Positions 8,479-16,501 of a DNA stretch of 64,000 nucleotides are shown here, one piece after another. The DNA is taken from the NCBI RefSeq assembly GCF_030464345.1, contig NZ_VCYH01000001.1, positions 248,001 through 312,000 of the forward strand, in the 5' to 3' direction. Positions within the stretch are counted from its first letter, which is position 1; the number at the start of each line of letters is the position of its first letter. This stretch comes from Methanoculleus frigidifontis (lineage in GTDB: Archaea; Halobacteriota; Methanomicrobia; Methanomicrobiales; Methanoculleaceae). Below the pieces are notes generated by a model. That model worked only from the letters and a program-made list of their open reading frames with translations, had not been told where the DNA came from and ran no database searches. A program made the position numbers and the translations under genes.

Positions 8479-9191
8479 ACCTGCAGGCCGAGGCCGACCT
8501 GACCGGGCGGTTCGATTTCTACAAGAACGCACTCTACATCCGCAAAGAGCGCCTCTGCGTCGTCTCCGACATCCACATCGGCCTTGAGGAGGCGCTCTAC
8601 GCGGACGGGCTGCACTTCCCGCTCCACGAGGGCGAGACCCTGCTCGACCGGTTTGCATCCATCCTGGACCGTTTCTCGCCGCGGACGGTCGTCCTCGACG
8701 GTGACATCTTTCACTCCTTCGACCGGATCGCCCGCAGCGTGCAGCGGAAGTTCTCGGCGATCGTGCAGGCGCTCTCCGCCGAGTGCGAGGTGGTCTATGT
8801 CCGCGGTTCGCACGACACCATGCTCCCGTCGGTGATGGGCGGGAGCGTCGAGCGCTACGATGCCGGCGGGTTTACGATGATCCACGGCGACAAGGCGGTC
8901 ACCGATCACGGCTTCCTGGTGATGGGGCACGACCATCCGGTGCTCGAGATCGAGATGGAGCGGTTCCCCTGCTTCCTCTACGGCAGGGGCGTCGCGGGCG
9001 GGCAGGACCTTCTCATGATGCCCGCCTTCAACCCGCTCTCGCCCGGGGTGATCATCAACTACGCGAAGGGCCGCGACTTCCTCTCGCCGCTCCTCCGGCG
9101 GGTCGACACCGGCCGGCTCCAGCCGGTGGTGGAGGTCGACGGCGAGGCGGTGGTCTTCCCGGCCCTCGCGGAGATGCGCCGGCTGATGTGA
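8475..9191 (+). CDS. Calcineurin-like metallophosphoesterase coupled to lhr
   Basis: 238 residues from a GTG that overlaps the lhr stop codon. The metal-binding motifs of the family are present in order: SDIHIG, GDIFHSF, RGSHD and MGHDHP. The long open frame extending upstream through lhr is a shadow; only this part has protein-like composition. It is related to the COG1407-type phosphoesterases associated with DNA repair genes. Coupling to lhr suggests that it processes ends or intermediates made by the helicase (inference). A paralog at 41851 precedes the second Lhr gene. Confidence 0.88.
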   Translation: MNLQAEADLTGRFDFYKNALYIRKERLCVVSDIHIGLEEALYADGLHFPLHEGETLLDRFASILDRFSPRTVVLDGDIFHSFDRIARSVQRKFSAIVQALSAECEVVYVRGSHDTMLPSVMGGSVERYDAGGFTMIHGDKAVTDHGFLVMGHDHPVLEIEMERFPCFLYGRGVAGGQDLLMMPAFNPLSPGVIINYAKGRDFLSPLLRRVDTGRLQPVVEVDGEAVVFPALAEMRRLM

Positions 9192-9241
9192 GGGCGGCAA
9201 GCCCCTCACCGGGAGGAGAACTCAATGCCGGTCAAGCAACG

Positions 9242-9251
9242 CTTATATATT
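9242..9251 (+). promoter_or_regulatory. TATA box of structured RNA family 2, copy A
   Basis: CTTATATATT, centred about 25 bases before the start of the block conserved with 36582-36833. Copy B has TTTAAATATC at the equivalent position, inside a similar AGCAACG context. Confidence 0.55.
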
Positions 9252-9270
9252 AGGAATCCGGCCCCGTTCT

Positions 9271-9525
9271 GCCGAAATTTCGACCCTCACAGAAGCCCTC
9301 AGACGGACGATCTCGGGGCGAGCCATAGTAAACATCGACCGGAAAATTACTCCGGCTCATATCGCCGATATGCCCTTGCGATCCTGTCGTTTTACGCCAA
9401 TCGGAGCGATATTTTCCGGCGAATTTTTTGAGCGTGGCTTGGCCGCCGGAACTGTCGGTAAAACCGGGAAACGGACGTTGATTTGGCTTTCGTTTTGGGT
9501 GGGATGGGGGTGAGTACCCCTCGCC
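9271..9525 (+). ncRNA. Structured RNA family 2, copy A
   Basis: A roughly 250-nt block that recurs 27 kb away at 36582. The first 90 bases align without gaps to copy B at about 80% identity, and include the invariant cores CTCACAGAAGCCC and AGACGGACGATCTCGGGGC (with the hairpin CTCG-GGG-CGAG). A later conserved core is GCGATCCTGTCGTTTT. The block ends with a hairpin, GGGG-TGAGTA-CCCC, then TCGCC. No conserved reading frame spans the copies. Each has its own TATA box. The fold of the middle part and the 3' end are uncertain, and I recognise no known RNA family. Confidence 0.65.
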
Positions 9526-9674
9526 CGCAGGCGGTCGGATCCGTATACCCCGACGTGAGCCGCCCTTTCGGTGAGTGCCAATATCGCCATTCTGCGCCAG
9601 ATTCTGGGGAAATGGCTGTTATAATACACGTATTCCCAAATCAATCGGTCAGACGAACGGCCGACCGTGGCAAT

Positions 9675-9684
9675 GTATTTATAC
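9675..9684 (+). promoter_or_regulatory. TATA box upstream of the first PepSY-like gene
   Basis: TATTTATACC lies about 70 bases before the ATG at 9750, which is preceded by GGAGG. It would give an mRNA with a leader of about 45 bases. Confidence 0.4.
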
Positions 9685-9749
9685 CGTGAAGATCTTCTTC
9701 CCCTCGTAGGGTCGGGGGTTTGACGTCTGCCGGGCAGGAGGGAGAAGCG

Positions 9750-10688
9750 ATGAGGAAAAATGTGTTCTTAGCGGTATTTGCGGTCATTGTGCTGGGAATC
9801 ATCGTCGCAGGCGTCGGGCTGCCCTATCTGCACCAGGCAGCGCCGGGAACAGACGCCATCGGCATCCCTTCGACTCCGAATATCATCGGTTCATCCGGGC
9901 CGTACGTCCTTGCCGCGCCGTTTCCGGACGTGAACGACTCCTACCCGGTCTACCGGACGGTTCTCCCCGACACCAGCACCGAGGAGAAACGACGCATCGG
10001 CGATCTGTTTGGGGTATCGGAAGGCGTGGAAAAGCCTGAAAGAACCGATGGTAGGTTATATTATTACACGAACTCCGGGGCGTTCCAGTATATCATCCCG
10101 GCAAAGGCGTACCCCTATGCTACCGACAGGCAGCCAGACCTCCCGTCCGATGAAGAGGCTCGTGCGATTGCGACGACCTACCTGAAGGAGCGAGGCCTTT
10201 TTCCCGCCGACGTATACTTTGAGTATGTGAAAATCGGATCTTCATGTGAAAACAGAAGCCCGACCTCTGTCACGGTATATAACCTTACCAAACATGTGCA
10301 TTTCATAAAGAAAATTCAAGATCTTCGTGTGCATACCGCAGGTATTACAGTATCGATCGGAGAAAATGGCGAGGTGGTAGCTGTCTCGAATTCCCTCAGG
10401 GAGTTCGATCCGAAACCGGTCCGCGATGTGAAGATCATAACCCCGGAACAGGCATACCAGCGACTCTCTGCGGGGGACGTCATGATCCAACCGCTTCAAG
10501 AGGACTACGATAAAATCGTAGTGACCAACATCTCGCTCGGTTACTGGATGGAGACACAAACCGAGCCCCAAGAATATATTGTGCCGGTGTACGTCTTTTC
10601 ATGCAACGCAATGTGGGACGGCAAATCGGAAGAAGTCTTCCGATACGTACCGGCAGTCGATCCGACAGAGATGGAGGGCCTCACCTGA
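9750..10688 (+). CDS. Membrane-anchored secreted protein, PepSY/YycI-like
   Basis: 312 residues from the ATG at 9750, which follows GGAGG. One N-terminal hydrophobic helix (residues about 5-25) acts as a signal anchor, and the rest lies outside the cell. The C-terminal part contains HVHFIKKIQ, GITVSIGENGEVVAVSN and PEQAYQRL, a pattern like PepSY or YycI-type domains in which a beta sheet is followed by a helix that begins PEQA. The function is unknown. It is followed 77 bases later by a close paralog with near-identical N-terminus, so the pair arose by tandem duplication. Confidence 0.7.
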   Translation: MRKNVFLAVFAVIVLGIIVAGVGLPYLHQAAPGTDAIGIPSTPNIIGSSGPYVLAAPFPDVNDSYPVYRTVLPDTSTEEKRRIGDLFGVSEGVEKPERTDGRLYYYTNSGAFQYIIPAKAYPYATDRQPDLPSDEEARAIATTYLKERGLFPADVYFEYVKIGSSCENRSPTSVTVYNLTKHVHFIKKIQDLRVHTAGITVSIGENGEVVAVSNSLREFDPKPVRDVKIITPEQAYQRLSAGDVMIQPLQEDYDKIVVTNISLGYWMETQTEPQEYIVPVYVFSCNAMWDGKSEEVFRYVPAVDPTEMEGLT

Positions 10689-10765
10689 ATCATTTTTTAT
10701 CGCAGCCATGACGTTCGCCGCTTGAGTGGATGTCCGAGTGCCATGATGATTACGAGGGAAGAGCG

Positions 10766-11701
10766 ATGAGGAAAAATGTGTTCTTAGCGGTATTCGCGGT
10801 CATAGTGCTGGGTATCGTCGTCGCAGGCGTCGGGCTGCCCTATCTGCACCCGGCAGCGCCGGGAGCAGACACCATCGGCATCCTTTCGATTCCGAATATC
10901 GTCGGATCGTCCGGACCGTACGTCCTTGCCGCGCCGTTCCCGGACGTGAACGAGTCCTACCCGGTCTACCGGACCGTTCTCCCCGGCAATGGCACCGGGG
11001 AAAAACGGCGCCTCGACAATCTGTTCGGGGTATCGGGAGACGCGAAAACGCCCGAACCTTCCGCTGGAAGCGTGTACTATTACGTGAACTCCGGAGCGTT
11101 TCAGTACATTATCCCGGAAAAGGCGTACCCCTACACCACTCACCAGCAACCGGACATTCCGTCCGACGAAGAGACCCGTGCGATTGCGACGGCCTATCTG
11201 AAGGAGCGAGGTCTCCTTTCCGATGGCGTATACTTTGAGGATGTGAGTGTCGGATCTTCATGTGGAAGCATAGGCCCGACCGTCACGGAATATATTCTTA
11301 CCAAACATGTGCATTTCATAAAGAAAATTCAAGGCCTTCGTGTCTATAACGCAGGTATTACGGTATCGATCGGCGAAAACGGCGAGGTGGTAGCAGTCTC
11401 GAATTCCCTCAGGAAGTTCGATCCGAAACCGGTCCGCGATGTGAAGATCATAATGCCGGAGCAGGCATGCCAGCGGCTGTGCTCGGGGAACCTGACGAAA
11501 GATCCACTCCCATGGGAGTACGATAAAATCATGGTAACCGACATCTCGCTCGGGTACTGGATGGAGATACAAACAGAACCGCAGGAATATATCGCGCCGG
11601 TGTATGCGTTTTCGTGCACTGCCACCTGGAACGGCAAATCGGCAGAAGTCGTCCGATACGTACCGGCGGTCGATCCGGCAGAGATGGAGGGCCTCACCTG
11701 A
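10766..11701 (+). CDS. Tandem paralog of the PepSY-like secreted protein
   Basis: 311 residues, starting at an ATG preceded by GGAAGAG. The first 25 residues are almost identical to the preceding protein at both DNA and protein level, and similarity continues to the shared C-terminal PAVDP...EMEGLT. Divergence is greatest in the middle, at the variable loop after DLFGVS/NLFGVS and around the NLTK/ILTK region. It has one N-terminal membrane helix and an extracellular domain. The role is unknown. Confidence 0.68.
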   Translation: MRKNVFLAVFAVIVLGIVVAGVGLPYLHPAAPGADTIGILSIPNIVGSSGPYVLAAPFPDVNESYPVYRTVLPGNGTGEKRRLDNLFGVSGDAKTPEPSAGSVYYYVNSGAFQYIIPEKAYPYTTHQQPDIPSDEETRAIATAYLKERGLLSDGVYFEDVSVGSSCGSIGPTVTEYILTKHVHFIKKIQGLRVYNAGITVSIGENGEVVAVSNSLRKFDPKPVRDVKIIMPEQACQRLCSGNLTKDPLPWEYDKIMVTDISLGYWMEIQTEPQEYIAPVYAFSCTATWNGKSAEVVRYVPAVDPAEMEGLT

Positions 11702-11801
11702 TCCTTCCTCTCCGCTTTTTCTGCAGACCGCATCCGAAAGAGCCTTACCCATTGGGCGGTCGTAGAGACGGCACCACCCCCTCCACGATCCCCGCCGCTC
11801 A

Positions 11802-11810
11802 TTTTATATC
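11802..11810 (+). promoter_or_regulatory. TATA box of the sorbosone-dehydrogenase-like gene
   Basis: TTTTATATC, about 30-35 bases before the ATG at 11841, placing transcription start near 11832 and giving an almost leaderless mRNA. Confidence 0.5.
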
Positions 11811-11840
11811 CCTTCACCCCGATACCGGCGTTTGATAGCC

Positions 11841-12983
11841 ATGCGGCACAGGACTCTCGTCATTCTGCTGACGGCGGTGGTTTTCGTCGTCCTGGCGGTC
11901 TTCGTCGTCACCTCCCTGCCGACCGGGACGGCCGGCGGCGATCTGCCCCTCGACACCATCAGCCTCCCGCCCGGCTTTGCCATCGACGTCTACGCAGCGA
12001 ACGTCACCGGCGCCCGCTCGATGACGCTCTCGCCGGAGGGGACGCTCTACGTCGGCAGCCGGGGAGCGGGCGCCGTCTACGCCATCCCGGACCGCGACCG
12101 GGACGGGCAGGGCGACGAAGTGATCGTCGTTGCGGACGGCCTTGACTCCCCGAACGGCGTCGCATTCCGGAACGGCTCGCTCTACGTCGCCGAGATCGAC
12201 CGCGTCATCCGTTACGACGAGATCGAGGCGAACCTCGATAGCCCACCCGAGCCGGTCGTGGTGAACGACGACTTCCCGGACGACCCTACCCACGGCTGGA
12301 AGTTCATCGCGTTTGGCCCCGACGGAAAACTCTACGTCCCGGTCGGGATGCCCTGCAACGTCTGCAATCCCGACGACGAGCGGTTCGGCACGATCATGCG
12401 GATGAACCCGGACGGCTCGGACCTCGAGATCTTCGCCCGCGGCATCCGCAACACCGTGGGCTTTGACTGGAACCCTGAGACCGGCGTCCTCTGGTTCACC
12501 GACAACGGCGCCGACTGGATGGGCGAGAACATCCCGCCGGACGAGCTCAACCGGGCGCCTGTGCCCGGGATGCACTTCGGCTTCCCCTACTGCCACGCCG
12601 GCACCATCCCGGACGCCGAGTTCGGGGCGGGCAACCCCTGCAGCGACTACACGGCGCCGGTCCAGAACCTCGGGCCGCACGTCGCGGCGCTCGGGATGCG
12701 GTTTTACACCGGGCAGCAGTTTCCGGAGGAGTATCAGAACCAGATCTTCATCGCCGAACACGGGTCATGGAACCGCGCCGTCCCGATCGGCTACCGGGTG
12801 ACCCTGGTGCGGCTCGATGAGAACAATACGCCGATCGGCTACGAGGTCTTTGCCGATGGCTGGCTGCAGGGCCGGGAAGCCTGGGGGCGCCCGGTCGACG
12901 TGCAGGTGATGCCGGACGGCGCGCTGCTTGTCTCCGACGATAGCGCGAACGCGATCTACCGGATCTCCTCCGCCGGGCAGTGA
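11841..12983 (+). CDS. PQQ-type sugar (sorbosone) dehydrogenase-like beta-propeller
   Basis: 380 residues. An N-terminal membrane helix or signal (residues about 5-25) precedes a six-bladed propeller of the glucose/sorbosone dehydrogenase family. Characteristic stretches are LPPGFAIDVYA at the start, LDSPNGVAF, GIRNTVGFDW, TDNGADW and the late blade EHGSWNRA. Bacterial relatives oxidise sugars with PQQ; archaeal members may lack the cofactor and use other acceptors, so the reaction is uncertain. The product is probably on the outer face of the membrane. An in-frame TTG at 11832 is an alternative start. Confidence 0.82.
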   Translation: MRHRTLVILLTAVVFVVLAVFVVTSLPTGTAGGDLPLDTISLPPGFAIDVYAANVTGARSMTLSPEGTLYVGSRGAGAVYAIPDRDRDGQGDEVIVVADGLDSPNGVAFRNGSLYVAEIDRVIRYDEIEANLDSPPEPVVVNDDFPDDPTHGWKFIAFGPDGKLYVPVGMPCNVCNPDDERFGTIMRMNPDGSDLEIFARGIRNTVGFDWNPETGVLWFTDNGADWMGENIPPDELNRAPVPGMHFGFPYCHAGTIPDAEFGAGNPCSDYTAPVQNLGPHVAALGMRFYTGQQFPEEYQNQIFIAEHGSWNRAVPIGYRVTLVRLDENNTPIGYEVFADGWLQGREAWGRPVDVQVMPDGALLVSDDSANAIYRISSAGQ

Positions 12984-12992
12984 CGTGGGGCC

Positions 12993-13589
12993 TCACTTCC
13001 CCTTCCGTACACCCTTTCCGAGGAAGAACGGCGCCGGGCGCGGTGCTACGACCGGAAATGTCCCCTCATAGGCATTTCGGACGTCTTCGATGGAGTAGAA
13101 CGCCTTCGGGTTGTACTGGTGGACGGCATCCACGACGGCCGGGATGTTCTTGCGCTTGATGACGGTGAAGATGATCTTGCCTGGCCCGATCTTTCCCTGG
13201 GCGTCGATGACGGTCACCCCGTATCCCGATCCCCGGAGATGGCTGATGAGGTTGGTCGCGTCCCGCTGGGTGATGATCCGCACCAGGGTGAGCCCCATGG
13301 CGAGCCGTTCCTCAATGACCATGCCGATGTAGTTGCCGGCCGCAAAACCCCCCGCATATGCGAAGTAGTTGACCGGGTTCGTCACGTCCTGGAAGATCTG
13401 CCCGATCGCGACGATCCAGATGAAGACCTCGATGAATCCCAGCACCGGCGCGATCAGTTTCATGCCCCGCGAGATGAAGATGATCCGCATCGTGCCGACG
13501 GTGACGTCGCAGATCCGGGCGAAGAATATGGCTACCGGGAGAATTATGAGCGAGAGAAGCTCGGGATCGGTTGCCGGGATCGGGATCAT
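12993..13589 (-). CDS. UPF0316/DUF2179 membrane protein
   Basis: 198 residues. About three N-terminal membrane helices (residues 12-95) carry the family marker [13 protein letters not shown] cytoplasmic DUF2179 domain follows, with [14 protein letters not shown] and FTVIKRK. The family is widespread and of unknown function, sometimes linked to nucleotide or ion sensing. A TATA-like sequence near 13633-13645 on the minus strand would drive it. It is convergent with the propeller gene, with only 9 bases between the stop codons. Confidence 0.85.
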   Translation of the reverse strand: MIPIPATDPELLSLIILPVAIFFARICDVTVGTMRIIFISRGMKLIAPVLGFIEVFIWIVAIGQIFQDVTNPVNYFAYAGGFAAGNYIGMVIEERLAMGLTLVRIITQRDATNLISHLRGSGYGVTVIDAQGKIGPGKIIFTVIKRKNIPAVVDAVHQYNPKAFYSIEDVRNAYEGTFPVVAPRPAPFFLGKGVRKGK

Positions 13590-13737
13590 TGCTGATCAGG
13601 ATTACTCTCCCGGTGATTTAATTTTATCTGTGGGGTAAATATATTTCTCAGGATCAATAATTCATTTCCGGGCTTTTCCGGCTTTTTTCCGGATCCACGC
13701 CGGCACTGCTCTCCCCGGAGCGGCAAAAAATGGGTGC

Positions 13738-14049
13738 TTATGACCGGGAGGCCAGCTTCTCGATCTCTTCCTCGACCTCGGCCACGCCCTCCTGGTAGTA
13801 CTCACCCTCCTTCGGGTCGAGCTCCATGAGGAGGCGGTAGAACTCGCCGGCGTGGACCTTCTCTTCGTTCGCGATGTCGATGAGGACCTCTTTTGCGAGC
13901 GGGTCGTCGGTGGCGTCCGCAAGCTGCATGTAGAGCTGGATCGCCTCGAACTCCGCAGCCATGTTGTAGCGGATGGCGCGGACGAGTTCGTCCTTCGTCA
14001 GCTTGCGGTCGAGATTGTTTCCTGCAAAGGGATTTGCGAATTCGGGCAT
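13738..14049 (-). CDS. Small ferritin-like protein (encapsulin-type), copy 1
   Basis: 103 residues forming two predicted helices with the iron-binding pattern E...E in AAEFEAIQLY and EEKVHAGEF. This half-ferritin layout, with the N-terminal NPFAGNNLDRKLTKDE and the C-terminal E-rich tail, resembles the encapsulated ferritin-like domain fused to encapsulin in Pyrococcus, and would dimerise to make a ferroxidase centre. No encapsulin shell gene is in the window. A T-rich stretch after the stop may terminate transcription, and a minus-strand TATA lies near 14114-14124. A paralog lies at 15078. Confidence 0.82.
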   Translation of the reverse strand: MPEFANPFAGNNLDRKLTKDELVRAIRYNMAAEFEAIQLYMQLADATDDPLAKEVLIDIANEEKVHAGEFYRLLMELDPKEGEYYQEGVAEVEEEIEKLASRS

Positions 14050-14203
14050 GTTTCTGTTCCTCCTGTCGGGTCTGCAGCCGCATCAGCGGCTACAATGAGT
14101 GGTGTTTGTCAAAAGAGGATATAAGGGAGACGGTATTGCTCTACGGAGCCGCGGCAGGGGTCGGTTCGGGTGCGCCTGCGGCGGGGCGGTCATGTGCCTG
14201 CCC

Positions 14204-14593
14204 CTACCGGCCGGCCCGCGTGAGGAGGTCGTCGAGAGAGGCCGGCTGCTGCCGGCGTTTCATGTCCTGCCAGACCCTGCGCTGTTTGTGGAGCCAGAAG
14301 TCGAGACCTTCCGGGTCCTCTGCGTAGACGACGTGGTGGTGCTCGAGGATCCGGCCCCGTAAGTACCAGGGGATCTCGTCATAGACGACGATGTCGTACT
14401 GCGGCTCCGCGTTCAGGATGCTGGTGTAGACGGCGGTTCGGTCCGCATTGTCGTGCAGGATGAGGCAGAGGTCGGTATCAGACGTGCTATCCGCATAGCC
14501 GCACACCCTTGACCCGTAGAGCAGGATGCCGCGGACCGATCCCAGGACGCCACGGAATTGGTTTATGATTTCGTCTTCTGCTCTTTCAGCCAT
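14204..14593 (-). CDS. mntA: MntA-type nucleotidyltransferase antitoxin
   Basis: 129 residues with the minimal nucleotidyltransferase signature GSRVCGYADSTSDTDL (GSxxxG...SDxD) and a further aspartate in YDIVVYDE. MntA enzymes AMPylate the HepT RNase partner and so neutralise it. The gene starts inside the end of hepT (31-base overlap), the usual order for this module. The pair sits between two ferritin-like paralogs. Confidence 0.85.
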   Translation of the reverse strand: MAERAEDEIINQFRGVLGSVRGILLYGSRVCGYADSTSDTDLCLILHDNADRTAVYTSILNAEPQYDIVVYDEIPWYLRGRILEHHHVVYAEDPEGLDFWLHKQRRVWQDMKRRQQPASLDDLLTRAGR

Positions 14594-14991
14594 GTCGTTA
14601 TCTCCTGTGCGAACGTCCGCAGCACGGGGAGCAGCCGGTGCATGGCGGTGTAAGCGATTGTATCGTCGACTCCGTCGTACTCGTGGACGAGCCGGTTTCG
14701 AAGTCCGTTTGCGGTCTTTGCGTCCCGGCCGGTCTCCGGCGTGAGAATCCCGAGCCTGACGAGTTCGTCGATGGTGCTGTAGTCGTCCTGTGCCGACGCA
14801 TGCATGCTGCGCCGCGCCAGGGCACCGATGTCCATCATGATCTCGACTGCTTCCTGCAGCTCCTTGTAGAGAGCCTTTCGGAGAATTCGGTCGTGCAGCA
14901 TCTCGTCGGAGATATGCTGCTCGATGAATTCGCTGCGGTCGATGAGCATCTCTATCTTCTGGACGATGCGCTCCTCGGGTCCGGGCATCAT
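14563..14991 (-). CDS. hepT: HepT-like toxin RNase (DUF86)
   Basis: 142 residues, all helical by composition. The HEPN active-site motif RNRLVHEY (RN-x3-H with the adjacent tyrosine targeted by AMPylation) is near residue 105. HepT toxins cleave RNA and are controlled by the MntA nucleotidyltransferase encoded by the overlapping downstream gene. Two consecutive ATG codons begin the frame, so the start is certain within one codon. The pair is a type VII toxin-antitoxin system. Confidence 0.87.
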   Translation of the reverse strand: MMPGPEERIVQKIEMLIDRSEFIEQHISDEMLHDRILRKALYKELQEAVEIMMDIGALARRSMHASAQDDYSTIDELVRLGILTPETGRDAKTANGLRNRLVHEYDGVDDTIAYTAMHRLLPVLRTFAQEITTWLKEQKTKS

Positions 14992-15077
14992 TGGTTGAGG
15001 TATTCGCTGTCCCGACTATTCAAACCGATCGCCCGGCATGCCGGCGCAGGGTCTGCCGTGAAAAAACAGGCGGCGGG

Positions 15078-15392
15078 TTACTTCCCGCCCTTTTTGACTT
15101 CTTCGATCATCTCTTCGACTTCTTTGTGGCCGTGGTCGTAGTAGTCCATCTCCTCCGGCGCAAGTTCGCGGAGCAGGCGCAGGAACTCGCCGGCGTGCTC
15201 TTTCTCTTCGTTCGCCACGTCGACCATCACCTTTCTGACGAGTGCGTTGTCCGTGGACTCGGCGATCTGCATGTAGAGCTGGATCGCCTCGTACTCGGCG
15301 GCGACAGAGAAGCGGATCGCACGCAGGATCTCGCCGTGGGTCAGCTTGCGGCCGAGGTTGTTCCCGGCAAAGGGGTTGGCAAATTCGGGCAT
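15078..15392 (-). CDS. Small ferritin-like protein (encapsulin-type), copy 2
   Basis: 104 residues from an ATG at 15392 that follows GGAGGAAA. It shares the exact N-terminus MPEFANPFAGNNL with copy 1 and keeps the metal-binding glutamates and histidine in AAEYEAIQLY and EEKEHAGEF. The C-terminal tail differs and ends in lysines. The two copies are separated by the HepT/MntA pair, so either the toxin module was inserted between tandem duplicates or the duplication spanned it. It is expected to bind iron as a multimer. Confidence 0.82.
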   Translation of the reverse strand: MPEFANPFAGNNLGRKLTHGEILRAIRFSVAAEYEAIQLYMQIAESTDNALVRKVMVDVANEEKEHAGEFLRLLRELAPEEMDYYDHGHKEVEEMIEEVKKGGK

Positions 15393-15514
15393 GGTTGGTT
15401 TCCTCCTGAAACGATCGAACCGGAATGGCCGGTCCGTATCGGTGCGGTTCAGGACGGCGGGAGGCAAAAAGTATTCGGTGGCGGGGATCGGCGGGGCTGT
15501 GAAGAAGAGGAGGA

Positions 15515-15739
15515 TCAGCGCCCTTCGTCGGATCGGCGGGTTTCACTATCTGTGACCCGTATTTCAATGCACCCGCTGCCGGTGCAGCCCTGCAGATCCA
15601 GGTAGGCCTCTATCGCCTCTCTGGTGCGGGAAGAGAGCTCATCCAGACTCTTTGCCTGGGTATGGCATCCCGGGAGCGACGGAATGGTCGCGACGAAGTA
15701 GCCGTCTTCGTCCTTCTCGACAAAAACGTTGTATTTCAT
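15515..15739 (-). CDS. HicB-like antitoxin, solitary
   Basis: 74 residues of the HicB/UPF0150 fold: MKYNVFVEKDEDGYFVATIPSLPG at the start gives the RNase-H-like sheet, followed by a helix with LDELSSRTREAIEAYL. HicB proteins neutralise the HicA mRNA interferase. No HicA frame is seen on either side, so this is either an orphan antitoxin or a regulator acting with a distant partner. Confidence 0.72.
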   Translation of the reverse strand: MKYNVFVEKDEDGYFVATIPSLPGCHTQAKSLDELSSRTREAIEAYLDLQGCTGSGCIEIRVTDSETRRSDEGR

Positions 15740-15879
15740 TTCTTCCAGAGCCTCTTCACAGATATATTCCTGCGGCTATCCTATCAATCTTCCCGAAGCG
15801 TGGTATGCTGGAGATGCCCTTCCACACTCAGAGGGCCGGGATGACGGGTTGCAGAGCGGCACGATGCCGCCATCCCCCT

Positions 15880-16077
15880 TTACAAATGGCTCCACGCCGC
15901 ATCCTCCTCGGGCGTCAGCCAGTCCTTCCCCAGCGCAGACTCGCTGGCTATGGCGGCCTTGCGGGTGTCCCTGCGGTGCCGGGTTTTGAGGAACCGGATG
16001 AAGTCGAGAACCTCCTCGCATGCCTGTTCGGGCAGACCGTTCAGTTCGGTAGTTATCTGCTCTTTTACCTGACTCAT
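15880..16077 (-). CDS. Small DUF2281-like antitoxin
   Basis: 65 residues. The pattern ITTELNGLPEQACEEVLDFIRFLK is typical of DUF2281 antitoxins, in which a short DNA-binding helix precedes a toxin-wrapping tail (here ALGKDWLTPEEDAAW). No PIN or RelE toxin follows it; the next gene downstream is the HicB-like antitoxin. It is probably an orphan. Confidence 0.62.
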   Translation of the reverse strand: MSQVKEQITTELNGLPEQACEEVLDFIRFLKTRHRRDTRKAAIASESALGKDWLTPEEDAAWSHL

Positions 16078-16133
16078 GCCGTCTCTCCCATACGTGCGTT
16101 ACCGTGACTACAAATCCCTGCGGTGGATAGCCC

Positions 16134-16421
16134 TCATTGGTTCTCGTGAAAAATAATGGTATCGCCGGCTGTTGCACCCAAGGCTATGGCAGGTCGCCGG
16201 TTCCAATTCCCGGAAACCCTTTTGAACGGCCGGCATTGGCCGGCATGCATGTCGGCGATGCTCTCCTCGATCCTCTGCAGTGTCTCCTCGCTCAAGGGCT
16301 CCGGATCGTATGCAGCGTCCAGGAGACGGCCGACCACGTCGTCGTAGCTCTCCTGCGGGTGCACCTTCTCGGCATCCGGGCGGGCTTTTGTCTCCCGGCG
16401 GAGCCGGATCGTCGTTGCCAT
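16134..16421 (-). pseudogene. Decayed VapB-type antitoxin
   Basis: From ATG 16421 the frame reads as a typical archaeal antitoxin: ATTIRLRRETKARPD, then ESYDDVVGRLLDAA and PLSEETLQRIEESIADM. After KRVSGN the sequence loses family character, while a shifted frame at the same place reads FREL, as expected for the normal ending. This indicates a small indel and loss of the C-terminus. No toxin gene follows. An arginine-proline substitution in KARPD is also unusual for this family. Confidence 0.55.
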
Positions 16422-16501
16422 GGATCTCTCTGCGAGGCCGTGGAACATGACCTTTTCTCCTGGCCTACGCCGTCATCGACGGCCGGGACGGCACGGAGTG
16501 C

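Noticed and set aside
6952-8658. Long minus-strand open frame opposite lhr
   Set aside because: Its translation is an Arg/Asp/Gly-rich shadow of the high-GC lhr gene with no family features; the plus-strand frame has all helicase motifs.
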